NCBI GenBank assembly: GCA_000750105.3
Contig: JPHH03000050.1
Location: 1 to 64,000, forward strand
Origin: Tolypocladium sp. Sup5 PDA-1
Taxonomy: Eukaryota; Ascomycota; Sordariomycetes; Hypocreales; Ophiocordycipitaceae
DNA length: 64,000 bases
Reading direction: 5' to 3'
The stretch's first letter is position 1, and the number at the start of each line of letters is the position of its first letter. Under the pieces are notes generated by a model, which worked only from the letters and a program-made list of their open reading frames with translations, did no database searches and was not told the DNA's origin. A program made the position numbers and the translations under genes. Of this stretch, positions 45,655 to 56,035 are shown in pieces.

Positions 45655-46124
45655 GACGGGGAAGCTCAACGACATGTGCTCATGCACCCCAGCCCCATGT
45701 AAAGCTAGGCCATCACGATAGCGGCTGGATGTGAGCCGCCAAATATAGTGGAGGATCTCAGACTAGAGAACGACTGCAGTCCTCTGCTCGCAGATCAAGG
45801 TAGGTTGCGACACACCAATCATCCGTTTCAAATGTACCATTGGACCGTATTGTGGTGAGTACCTGTGGCCCCTGTGATAGCGAGGCTAACTTTCCTCCGC
45901 CAGAACCAGAATAATACCTTGGCAGCGAACCTATGCCAACAAGATTCATCCTTCATGAATCAAAATGGCTTTTCGACCAACCTGCTGTTCACGGGTCGGA
46001 GCTCTGAAGTGATGTGGTATTCAAGTATGCAGAGCCTAATCCTCATATTCAACACGTAAGCTATTCGTGTAGGCAGGCCAGACGTAATTCCCATGCTCTT
46101 ACGACCCCTGATGGCCACGTGTGG
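45655..46124. other. Intergenic, 470 bp
   Basis: 3' flank of the kinase gene and start of the degenerate region; nothing recognisable. Confidence 0.4.
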
Positions 46125-46845
46125 CTACACTTGCTTGTTTGCGGTCTCGTTCGCTCCTAAAGGGGACGATGGGCGGTGCTGGACGACGACGTTCTCGACG
46201 TGGCCAGCCTCGGGGTCCGCCGCAACAGCGCCCTTCAGGTCCAGGGTTTCCACGTCGAATGCCGTCAGAGCCTCGCCATGTGCGAGGTCTCGCTCAAAGA
46301 GCGCACCTATCTCGATGGCGTCGCGATCCAGGAAGGCAAACAGCGTGCGGCGCTTGGCGAAGAAAAAGTCCATCTCCTCGAGTGTCTTGCTGGCAGATTC
46401 CTAGAGTGGTATCAGCTTCAGGTGTTCGCTGGCGTTTGTGGAACTTTGGGGACTTACAGGGTAGAAGAGAAAAACGACAATGGACATGAGGAAACACGTT
46501 GCCATGAATATCATGTAGAGTTTCCAGCTGCACCCGAAGCATCAGTTCTAGTTCACCACAAGCATCACGGGCCGTGAGCGTACCTAATCTCCTTATACCC
46601 GTGGGGATGTACAGCGCAAACCAGAAATTCTACCATCATATTCACGAGCTGTCAAGATATGACTGGGTGTGAGAACTTTGTCCACCGAGACACGTACCAC
46701 AATCCAGTTGGTTGCAGTGGTCATGGACGTGGCGCGTCCACGCATGCTCATGGAGAAGATCTCCGGCGGGTAGACCCAGGCCACGCAGGCCCATGTGATG
46801 GCAAAGACGGCGGCATAGATGTAGACAAAGGCAATGTCGGTCTGC
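46125..46845 (-). pseudogene. Sugar transporter (MFS), C-terminal fragment
   Basis: On the minus strand the DNA encodes the last third of a fungal sugar porter: TDIAFVYIYAAVFAITWACV, AWVYPPEIFSMSMRGRATSM (the PE-x-R-x-RG signature), NFWFALYIPTG, WKLYMIFMATCFLMSIVVFL and, after a well-formed intron (GTAAGT to CTAG), ESASKTLEEMDFFFA. The N-terminal two thirds are missing: homology stops at about 46,845, where an unrelated gene fragment on the other strand begins. The splice sites and C-terminus are largely intact, so truncation by rearrangement rather than slow decay seems likely. Cannot make a functional porter. Confidence 0.7.
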
Positions 46846-47195
46846 GAGCGTTCCCGAAGCCATCGACTACATGCTGGAACTGGTCGAGTTCAAGCCTGTG
46901 TGAGTGAAATTCTCGAAAGGGATCAATCACTCCATCGCACATTTCGCTAATAGTCATTGCTTGTGCTTTAGCTTCATCGAGGAGCCCACGTCCCCCGACG
47001 ACATCCTTGGCCATGCCGCCATTCGAAAGGCCCTGCCGCCTCATGGCGTCGGGGTCGCAACTGGCCAACATTGTCAAAACCGAGCCATGTTCAAGCAGCT
47101 GCTCCAGGCAGGCCCCATTGACTACTGCCAGATCGATGCATGTCGGCTCGGGGGCGTGAATGAAGTACTGGCCGTGCAAAAGACAGGGAAATGAT
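46846..47195 (+). pseudogene. L-galactonate dehydratase fragment (enolase superfamily)
   Basis: Two exon pieces around an intron at 46900-46971. The first reads SVPEAIDYMLELVEFKP; the second reads FIEEPTSPDDILGHAAIRKA, VGVATG-QHCQNRAMFKQLL, GPIDYCQIDACRLGGVNEVL and stops at LAVQKTGK. This matches the barrel domain of fungal L-galactonate dehydratase (second step of D-galacturonate catabolism). The residue after VATG is Gln instead of the usual acidic Glu, and the whole N-terminal capping domain is missing. It starts back to back with the truncated sugar transporter. Confidence 0.7.
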
Positions 47196-47214
47196 GCGAC
47201 ATGGTTGAATGTCC

Positions 47215-48407
47215 ACCACGACCCGGCTTGGATGAGTAGGCCGTTCCAAATCATCAGCTACGACAACGCAGCGCGGTTAACTCTTCATAGCGGCAACTGT
47301 CTGGGACAGGTACGACTGCGGCCGGGACAAAGAATGGTATAAGTCCGTTGGATAGCCCCTCATGAAGGGTATCACGGAGTATTGGCTGGACGTGCTCGTC
47401 CGGGACGAATACTTCAAGGACGGCGCTTTAGTAGCGAAACCTTGCAATTCGCCTGAGCAAGGTCCGACGGTACGTGAAGCCCCAAAGAGACCTCAGAAAG
47501 TGGAGGTTAAAGTTCACTCTGTACTGACCGGCGGTCAATACTAAGTCTTTCGGCTGCGCCCAGTTCCAGCAAGTCATCTGGGAGCTCTTCGACCACATCA
47601 TCAAGGATCGGGATGCCTCTGGGGACACGGATGACAACTTCCTCAAGAGGGTCAAGGATGCCTATGCCGACATCGACCCTGGTGTCCGGGCTGGTAGATG
47701 GGGCCAGATTCAAGGCATGTTACGATGCTGGACTCGCAATCATGCTCGGCAGGCTAACCATCGCATCATAGAGTGGAAACTTGACATCGACACCAAGAAC
47801 AACACGCACAGGAATCCCTTCCACCTCAACGGCTGGTACCCAGGCTTCGTCATCTCGGGCATTTACGGTCACAACAAGACCATCACGGAAGCGGTCGCGA
47901 CGTCGCTATACTCTCGCGGCAACGGCACATCGACCACAACACGGCTGGGAAAAGACGTGGCGCGCCTCATACTGGGCGAGCCTGGGCGTCGTCGACGAGG
48001 CGTGCAAGGAGTTCAAGTACACCATCGACGTGAACTTTGCGGCCAACGCCCTCTCCGTGTACACGAGCACCCCCGGCAGGCCGTACACCCAGACGCCAAC
48101 TTTGGACAGTCGGCCACGGCGCTGGCCATGCTCTCGACAGATCTACCTACCCAAGGCGTGGAGGGACCATAGCATACAGACCGTTGTTCTGGGCTCGGCC
48201 ATCCCCAAAGACTGGGCGGGTGGCAGCGTAAAGGGGCTCAGGCTCAGGGGTGGGGGCACGGTGGATTTCTCTTGGGATGAGAATGGCACAGTTGACAAAG
48301 TGAATCTGCGAGACAGGGCAAGGTGTGAAAGTGCTGGCTTGTTAATGCTATTCACTTCGGTAATCCCCAAAGAGTGGGTGGGTGGTGGCAGCGTAAAGGG
48401 GCTTTGA
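47215..48407 (+). pseudogene. GH95 alpha-fucosidase pseudogene, C-terminal portion
   Basis: The readable path includes RYDCGRDKEWYKSVG, TAG, PLMKGITEYWLDVLVRDEYF, KPCNSPEQGPT, then a GTACGT intron, FGCAQFQQVIWELFDHIIKD, WGQIQ, a GC-AG intron (47715-47771) and EWKLDIDTKNNTHRNPFHLN-GWYPGFVISGIYG. It goes on, through frame changes near 47,925 and 48,090, to AWRDHSIQTVVLGSAIPKDW and GGSVKGLRLRGGGTVDFSWD. This is the catalytic (alpha/alpha)6 barrel and C-terminal domain of GH95 fucosidases; HLSHL has become NPFHL. The N-terminal half is absent. A partial tandem duplication of PKDWAGGSVKGL occurs at 48,201-48,240 and 48,363-48,405. Confidence 0.75.
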
Positions 48408-49669
48408 CTGAGAACGGCACGGTTAACGGGATGGCTCAGCCAGACAGGACCTTTCCGATTGCTCGGTAGTAGGTCCTTCTGGGAAACCACTCGTAACTTA
48501 GGGTTACTATGGGTCCCTCTAAGTATGTACGTAATACTAAGTTGGTTTCCTAGACGACCCGCTAACGGGTAGATTAGCTTCTTAAAAATAATATAAAGAA
48601 AAATTAAAGGTAAATCTACTAACAAAAATATATATATAATAGCCGGTGTTCGCTAGTTATTAGCTACCTAACTACTAATCTACCGCTTATAGGCTTATCT
48701 CTAGGAGAGTAGACGGGATCCCATGTGTTCTAGTAGGTATGGCCGTATATAACACAGAGAGGTCATTTTCAACCTATGAAATAAACAAGGAGCATGATAA
48801 ACCTTGTGAATGATCACCCTTTGAGGTCACACGTGGCCCACTCCAGACCCACACCATCTTCACTACCCATCCCTGCAGTCTACGGAGGTACCACACCCGG
48901 TTTGGTGTAGGTCAACCACCCTTTCATCCTGCGTTGTTGCTGCACCCGTGTCCTCATAACTTAAATCAAGCATGGTGCTCATCTTATGTAGGACCAATTT
49001 GCAGGCGACGGTCTTTGCGCCTGGTCTACCGGTGCCCAACGAAGTCAAGCAACGAAGCTCTTCCCATCTTGTTCAAGCTGCTCCATCCAGAACGTCCCGC
49101 TCTCTTCACAAAAAATTCCCACGAGTATGCTCTCAAGTTCAAAGTCATGGCTGAAAGTGCTGGTGTGCCGGCTCTAGTCGACGTGATCCTTCAACCAGGA
49201 GGCATCATTCCGAGTATCATCGAGCACTACTCGTACGCCGAATGCAACGAGCCCATGGCGACCATTTGACAAAGACACGGAGGAAGGGGTATTTCTTTTA
49301 CCTCATCCACTAATATGTCACAAGGCCTGATAGTGTTGTATTGATGCTCTGATGATATGTTCCACAAACCCCCCCCCCCCCCCCCCCCCCCCCCCCAAAC
49401 CCCCCCCCCCCCCCCCCCTCCCCAAGGTGCAAGCCCCATACAAAATCCTTCATAGAAACACACCACACCAATCACACGCTATCCGACATAATGCGGCCCG
49501 AGGTTTTGCCGCAGCGGGCCCGAACCCCGCCCTGTACCGTACTGGGTTTGGCAGAAGCCCAGATTTGGTGTTCGCTTCTGCCTCCTGCCCAACTTGATTC
49601 TGAATTCCTACCTTCACTCGTCGTGCCCAACCATCTGTTCATTCACTCAAATCATAGTGCCCAGTCAAT
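48408..49669. other. Degenerate intergenic region with poly-C tract
   Basis: 48,480-48,700 is AT-rich (TAAAAATAATATAAAGAAAA) and resembles RIP-affected DNA. A 110-residue ORF at 48,934-49,269 shows KFKVMAESAGVPALVDVILQ, loosely like an aldehyde-dehydrogenase segment, but too weak to name. Two long C homopolymers flank AAA at about 49,371-49,418. The TATA-poor region before 49,670 is the presumed promoter of the HET gene. Confidence 0.45.
49371..49420. repeat. Interrupted poly-C homopolymer
   Basis: About 26 C, AAA, then about 18 C. It is unusual in length for this genome and prone to sequencing or assembly error. Confidence 0.7.
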
Positions 49670-51634
49670 ATGGCAGGACTCTATTCGCGCCTAGAACCAT
49701 CAAGAAATGAAATCAGGCTGATACAAGTTGAGATTTCAGAGAACAGAAATGACCCTGTTCGTTGTTCAATGTCAACTTACTCTCTTAACAGCTGCCCTTC
49801 GTTTCAGGCACTAAGCTATGTATGGGGCGATCCCAATGACACAGAAGACATTTCTGTGGACGGTCAAATTGTTGCTGCCACCCAAAATCTCATAAGTTTC
49901 TTACAAGAGCTACGAAATCAATGCTATGAAAACCTCCACGAGAAAGCTGGTACGAGCAGGCGCACTGCCACGACGGGAGCTCTCTGGGTTGATGCGATTT
50001 GCATTGACCAGTCAAACATTGCCGAGAGAAGCAGCCAAGTGCTCCTGATGGGAAGAATCTATTCACAAGCCGATATGACCCTTGCATGGCTGGGCGAGCC
50101 GAGTCTGGACAGCAATCTAGCGACGAATTTTCTTGAGAGTCTGGGCAAGACATTGTTGGCTGCCTCGACAAACTTCCTCACATCCATTCAATGGCATGAT
50201 GTTTCACGTCGGTACCTCGACAGAGACATAGCCCACGAGCCTTTCAACAGAACTTGGCAGTCTGTGGAAAGTCTATTGACCCGAAAATATTGGAGTCGAG
50301 CATGGACTCTTCAAGAGACCGTTATACCCAAATGGACACGCCTCATGTGTGGTTCTGCTACCTGCCAGTTAGCTCACGCACTAATTGCCGAACATTGGCT
50401 TACCCACAATGCGGTGGGTGATTGCCCGAGTTTCGTGGACCCTGCCGTCTGGGTCTGCATAAAGCAAACAGTATGTTTGAATATGCAAGAACTGGGCAGT
50501 ATCCGGCGTGCTTACTCTCACTTTCATGCGAGAGCTGCTGGTAAGGAGGAAACCCCCTATGATTGGGACGTGCTGCTGGAAAATCAGGGACGAGAGGCTA
50601 AAGTCGCCCACGATGCGATATATGCTTTTCTTGGGATATCTCGACTGCCGATTCATCCCAACTATCTGCAGCCACTCGATCAATTGTTCTTAGACGTGGC
50701 TCGGCTTGGTGTCGCCCGTGGACACGTGGAGACGCTGCTTTGTTTCGCAACGAAGATTGATGCCCCTCAGCTATCAACTGCCACTCGTTCGTGGGTTCCG
50801 GAATGGTCGCATAAGAAACGGGGATGCCCGAGTGACTTTATCACCCGCTTCCTCTATTCCTACAATGCCAACGCCGGAACTCTGGCGTGTGCGCATGCAG
50901 TCACGAACCAAGTTGGGCATCTAGTTCTAACTGGCAAGGCGTGTGACGTTGTTCAACATACAGGACCAGTCTCAATACCTTTCCGGCTCTCTGAACAAGT
51001 GCTCGACATCTTGCAGCACCACACGATGCCTGCAGAGTACATCACAAGCATTCCTCTCCTCCAGGCTATTTTGCGTACCCTGCTTTGCGATCAAAATGGG
51101 CAGGGCTCGAGACTTCACGCTACTGGATGGAACAATCACAAGTACTTCATGAAATTGATTGCTTTTGCCCTCGTAGGAGTACTGCAATCGGTGGTGGAGC
51201 CAGCAGGTGCTATGGATCATCCGAAGTACTTATTTGGACTGCCTATGGACGTCAACTTCGGGAGTTCTTATGCTAAAGATGTCCTGGGCGATGCAACCCA
51301 CGAAATTGCTGCAAACGCTTTCAGAGATATCTTGTTGCCGTTCGTTGAAGACCTGTCTCGAGCAGAGGGTGTTAGCGACGAATTTGCGCTTTATCTATCG
51401 AACCTGTCGTACAAAACACGCCTGTTCTTTACAAGGCAAGGTTTCTTAGGAACGGCGCCATCATGTATAGAAGTTGGCGACGTCCTTGTTGTGGCCCATC
51501 AATGTCGGGTCCCATTGCTTTTGCGGAAGCTAGGCACAGGCTACCAACATGTTGGACCCTGCTTTGTACTTGGCATGATGGACGGAGAGGCTTTCCAAGG
51601 CTTGGAGCGTACGGAAACATTCATAATCAGCTAG
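49670..51634 (+). CDS. HET-domain (heterokaryon incompatibility) protein
   Basis: Intronless, 654 aa, lower GC and different codon use from the housekeeping genes. The HET domain covers about residues 45-215: FQALSYVWGDPNDTEDISVD, LWVDAICIDQSNIAERSSQV, LLMGRIYSQADMTLAWLGEP and YWSRAWTLQETV. The remaining C-terminal part (about 220-654) has no domain I recognise; it ends LVVAHQCRVPLLLRKLGTGY followed by FVLGMMDGEAF, the frequent terminal motif of HET proteins in which a size-of-response region follows. HET domains trigger cell death when unlike strains fuse; many paralogues have no known partner. It is the only clearly intact gene between 46 and 61 kb. Confidence 0.9.
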   Translation: MAGLYSRLEPSRNEIRLIQVEISENRNDPVRCSMSTYSLNSCPSFQALSYVWGDPNDTEDISVDGQIVAATQNLISFLQELRNQCYENLHEKAGTSRRTATTGALWVDAICIDQSNIAERSSQVLLMGRIYSQADMTLAWLGEPSLDSNLATNFLESLGKTLLAASTNFLTSIQWHDVSRRYLDRDIAHEPFNRTWQSVESLLTRKYWSRAWTLQETVIPKWTRLMCGSATCQLAHALIAEHWLTHNAVGDCPSFVDPAVWVCIKQTVCLNMQELGSIRRAYSHFHARAAGKEETPYDWDVLLENQGREAKVAHDAIYAFLGISRLPIHPNYLQPLDQLFLDVARLGVARGHVETLLCFATKIDAPQLSTATRSWVPEWSHKKRGCPSDFITRFLYSYNANAGTLACAHAVTNQVGHLVLTGKACDVVQHTGPVSIPFRLSEQVLDILQHHTMPAEYITSIPLLQAILRTLLCDQNGQGSRLHATGWNNHKYFMKLIAFALVGVLQSVVEPAGAMDHPKYLFGLPMDVNFGSSYAKDVLGDATHEIAANAFRDILLPFVEDLSRAEGVSDEFALYLSNLSYKTRLFFTRQGFLGTAPSCIEVGDVLVVAHQCRVPLLLRKLGTGYQHVGPCFVLGMMDGEAFQGLERTETFIIS

Positions 51635-54285
51635 GAAGGTTCAGTGTCCCTGCACCGTTCAGCATACTGGCACGACCACGCTCAGCCAATGATCCAGGCG
51701 GCCATCCAAGTAGGCCAAAAGCGACTGCAAGGTGCAAATCGAAGGGAATTAGAACGAAATGTATCCACCATCTGAATGTGAGATTCTCCACAATGTGTAA
51801 GTGAAGCGGCCAAGATCCATAGAGAATAGACAGTATGTGACGAATACACTTCGTACATCTCTAAGTGGTCGTAGTCTCAGAAAGGTAGCTCACGCTCTCA
51901 TACAGCATGACCTGCTAATGGCAAAATTGCTATGTGGCAAAAATGATGTCGATTACTACCGTATCTCTTTGGAACCTGGTACGGGCCTGTATTTCTTATC
52001 CCCATTCTGCCTTCGTACGAACGGAAAGGTCGCCAGCAAGCGTTTTGGGGCTCCAGAATCTAGCAAGCAGCCGCTGCGCTCGGCCTTTAGTTTGTGTTTT
52101 ATCCCTCAACAAAATAGGCTCTTCAGATAGGTTTGCTAGTTATTATGCGGCGTTCACGCTGTCCGTGAAGCCGTTCATGATGCTTAGTCTTGATAGCAGC
52201 TTCGTTAGTCAGGTGACGGATAAATAGGGGCCAAGTCCCGCCTCACTCACCGAGAGCCTGGCTTAACCATATTATATAGCCCTCGATTTAACACCTTCAA
52301 GACTACAATAATTCCATGCTAGTACTTCTCTACCTACAATTAGAATGCATTATCGCCTGTAATGCCTAGAGATATATTGCTAACTGCGCTTCCAGCCGTA
52401 GGGAAAAGGTCTTACATTATAGAGCGTACTGATGCTATAGGTATGAACGTGGGAAGGAACGAGCAAAATGGTTAGTAATAATTGGAACTCGGAAAGCCTT
52501 GCAGAGATGGATCTGGTAGTATACTTAAGGCATTCGGCATTAAGGACAGTTATACAACCCTGCCTAATGAAAAGCGCAACACGTCATGGGACCGCCGAGG
52601 CATAATGACAGGTGTTGGCCAGCGCAGCCTGGTTGGGCGGTCAGCAAACACATGCGTAGCTGACAATAGTATACTCCAACCGGCATCTCAGCCACCTCGC
52701 GGCGGAGACAGGTAGCAGGCGGAGGGAATGCCTAATCATCGATATCTTCCAATTAATCAGATGTAGTTGTCATGGCATGAGCGTGTCGCCAGCCATGTGC
52801 CGTAGACGCTTAGCCTGCTGCAGCATTGCAGCATAGAGAACGCCTAGCACCTCTGTCACACCCTCCTTGTGTAAGCAACTGAAAGCCTGATCTTCTGCTT
52901 GCTCGGTCGCATTGGTCAGCCTCACAGAAAACAGGAATTCCAGTTTAGCATCATGCGCTGTGGCTACCTGTGTTCATTTGTGGCCACATGGAAGAAAATG
53001 CCACCTAATGCAGGCGAGAGAAACAACGGTCAAGTCCGGCTCGCTCGAAGTACGACAGCTGTGTAGCCGCGGTTGCTCAGAGTCTGTGCGGTGCAGATTC
53101 CGGTGCTGTGCGTGGTGGGTTGTGGCTAAAACAGGCGCCCTGACGGTATGCACGAAACTCAGTTGCAAAAGTCTCCACCCTTACTCAATAGTTTGCCCAA
53201 GGATCTGCGGCGGCAAAGATAGCTTGAAAGATGCTGGCGAGGGTGAGGTCTTCGGCACAGAGCGCCATGGGGACAGATCCGAAAGTGATGGGATCCCAGT
53301 CGACCTTGGTTTAGGCTATGCAGCGGGACTAGGGGTGAGTCTGACTTCGAGGGAGCATGCATCTGGGCGTGACCGATAGATAACTTGATGAAACGGTGAG
53401 TTGAGGGGAAGTTCCGTTTTGGGCTTCGTCAAGCGATGGTGGGTAGCAAAGCGCGGGGGTTTGCTTGCCATCAAAAACGGAGGTCCATGGCGCTGGTTCC
53501 TGAGGCACATACCACCAAAAAATGCGGACGTTGAACTCTTGAGAAGAGCTTGACGGGATCCCGAATTCTCCTGCGGCTATGGTCATATGTGCTAGAATGT
53601 GGATGTAAATCGACTTATAAGCTCTATCTGACCGCGGAATGTCAGGACGATGAGCACTGCGACCAAGAGTGCCAGAGTGGTCCTAACACGGAAAAGATAG
53701 TAAAATGTAGCCAGGCTGTTGCATGGCAGGGCGATACCATGCGTAGCCGACAGCCTCTGTGACTTTTCCGTCACAGTACCTGAAGACACGACTTGGAATC
53801 TCCCCGCTGTATCCAAGATAGGATTCAGGCGGCAAGGTGTTATCGTATGTACCTGTCCCTGTGAATGTTGAAAAGGCCATACTAATAATTAAAGTAGCAG
53901 TCTGTTTACCACAAATAGGAAGCTCAGTGGCACGCTGTTGCCGGAGCCGGAGGAGCTTACTGGCTTCGTAGACGTAGTCCGCCTCGGGGGTTCCACAAAG
54001 CTAATGCCGAACGGATCCTCGTCTTTCGACAGAATCTCGAAGTCCGAATCGTCAGAATTCGGTTCACTTGATGGCACATCCTGTATCGACAGAATATCGA
54101 AATCTGCACCAAACAACCGGCAGATCGGACAGCTGACCCACAGTGCTCGACTTATATGTCTGGGGTTGGAACGACTCATCTCGTGCCTCGTCCGCGAAAT
54201 AGTCGTTGTCCCTGAAATAGTCAGGACTCGGTAGTCTCTTCCCATCATCCGGTTCGGGGAGCGCCACGGAATCCGAGCGAGAGAG
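51635..54285. other. Gene-poor 2.6-kb stretch
   Basis: No recognised gene. Minus-strand ORFs at 53,683-53,880 (starting MAFSTFTGTGTYDNTLPPES) and 53,329-53,586 (containing FNVRIFWWYVPQEPAPWTSV) have protein-like composition, but I could not join them in phase and know no homologue. 52,200-52,450 is AT-rich with TA-rich short words. Confidence 0.4.
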
Positions 54286-54289
54286 TTGT

Positions 54290-56035
54290 AGCAACCCGTG
54301 GCAGACTCGGTATTCGCAACCCAGTGTCGTGTCACTACCGAAATCCCTTCGCAGGGCTTCCGTCCCTATACCGGCACGATCAGTGGATATCGTTTGCCCA
54401 CCGGCAACGGTGTGAGTCTCAACCACAGCGACTGCTTCTTAGGAGCGCGGATAAGTCCCTTCTATGATTCGCTGCTTGTCAAATGCATCTGTTCCGGCCC
54501 CGATCCGGCATCTGTCATCAGGAAGGCAGTTCGAGTCCTAAAGGAGTTCCAGATTCGTGGTGTCCAAAGCAACCTCGCATTCTTGATTCGCATTCTCAAG
54601 CACCCTGTATTCGGTGCAGGAAACTGCTGGACCTCATTCATAGGTGATACACCGGAGCTATTCCTCCCGGACGGTCAGGGTGACCCGGCGCAGGGCTTGA
54701 TGCGGTTCCTGGCCGATGCAGCTGTGAATGGCAGTCGAATTCAAGGGCAAACGGTACGGTCTCAGCAGGCACTCACTGCCTTGTTTATTGTCTAATAGCT
54801 TTCAACAGAAACTGCCCGGGCTAAAACGAGACATCGCCATCGGCAGGCCCATGGATCCGAAGTCTGGGCAGGAGATCTGTACTGCCGAACCATGCCACCT
54901 CGGATGGCGCAGTATCCTGATTCGAGATGGATCGCGGGAGTTTGCGCGGCAGGTCAGGGCCCATCGTGGGACTTTGATTCCGGACACAATGTTGCGAGAC
55001 AGACAGCAGTCTCTCCTGGCAACAAGAGTGCGCAGCATAGACTTGGAGGCGATTGCCAAGCATGTCAGCCATGCCTATCAAGCAGCGTAGAGCCTGGAGA
55101 GTTGGGGAGGTGCCACATTTGACGTGATGCCACGATTCTTGTATGAAAATCCATGGGACCGTTTAATATTGTCCCTCTCCATGTTTGGCTCTGACCCATG
55201 CGGCCATGCTGACGTTCTACAATAGCGCAAACTCCGCAAACTTGTGCCGTCAGTAGCCCCTTTCTCTTCAGTCACCTATTCGGCGTAAGCAGCGTATTCC
55301 TGGTCTTTGGTGCAATCCATAGGCCGAAAAATACACATCCAGACTCCCGGATAATGCCCTCTTCTACTTCGTCAAGCTGGCAAAGGAGACCGGAATTGAC
55401 ATCTCCCGAGTTTTCGACATTTTGAACGACGTGGAGAACTTGAAGATCGGCATCGACGGCGTTCATGTGGCATGCTGGTGGATCGTTGAGGGAGCCATCA
55501 TGTACACCGGCGACATGCTGGAACCGGGAAACAAGTATAATGTAGAGTATTACATGGGAATCGTGGACCGTTTGGTCGAGTACGATTCGTATGTCATTCC
55601 ATAAAGTCCATGTCGGGCGTCATGAAGCCAGCGGCAGGCCGAGCACTGGTAAGGGCCATTCGGGCCAAGTGCCCCGATATGCCCATTCACATGCACACGC
55701 ACGATACCAACGGGCTGGGTGACCGGTGGGCTGAAACACTCAAGGCTTACGAGGATGCGAACCAACTCCTCGGCGCCATCATCAAAGCGACGCCGACGTC
55801 GAAGGCCGTGGGAGACTTGGCACAGATCATGGTCGACCGCACCATGTCCGCAGCGGAGGTAGAGCAGCGTGCGTCGAAGATTGATTTCCCCCAGTCCGTC
55901 GTGGATTACTTCAAGGGTCTGATGGGTCAACCATTTGATGGATTCCCGGAGCCCCTCCGCACCAACGTACTTATAGGACGTCGGGAAGCCATCAAGCAAC
56001 GACCCGGTCTGACGATGACGCCGACCAAAAATTGA
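54290..56035 (+). pseudogene. Pyruvate carboxylase pseudogene with internal deletion
   Basis: Pieces in order: FATQCRVTTEIPSQGFRPYT and GNGVSLNHSDCFLGARISPF (end of the biotin carboxylase domain); CNCWTSFIGDTPELF-like at about 54,630; LATRVRSIDLEAIAKHVSHA near 55,040; FYENPWDR-like at 55,140; FVKLAKETGIDISRVFDILN at 55,370-55,430; MYTGDMLEPGNKYNVEYYMG; KSMSGVMKPAAGRALVRAIR and MHTHDTNGLG. It then jumps directly to WAETLKAYEDANQLLGAIIK, removing much of the carboxyltransferase barrel, and ends near LRTNVLIGRREAIKQRPGLT. Several frame changes and stops (54,796; 55,602) interrupt it; the ATP-grasp core and biotinyl domain are absent. Pyruvate carboxylase is normally a single essential anaplerotic enzyme, so this is a decayed extra copy. 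Confidence 0.8.

Noticed and set aside
48934..49269. Aldehyde-dehydrogenase fragment
   Set aside because: Similarity limited to one short helix-like segment; too weak to annotate.
49371..49420. Telomere-like or origin-like simple sequence
   Set aside because: Pure C runs, not TTAGGG/CCCTAA; more likely a homopolymer or assembly artefact.
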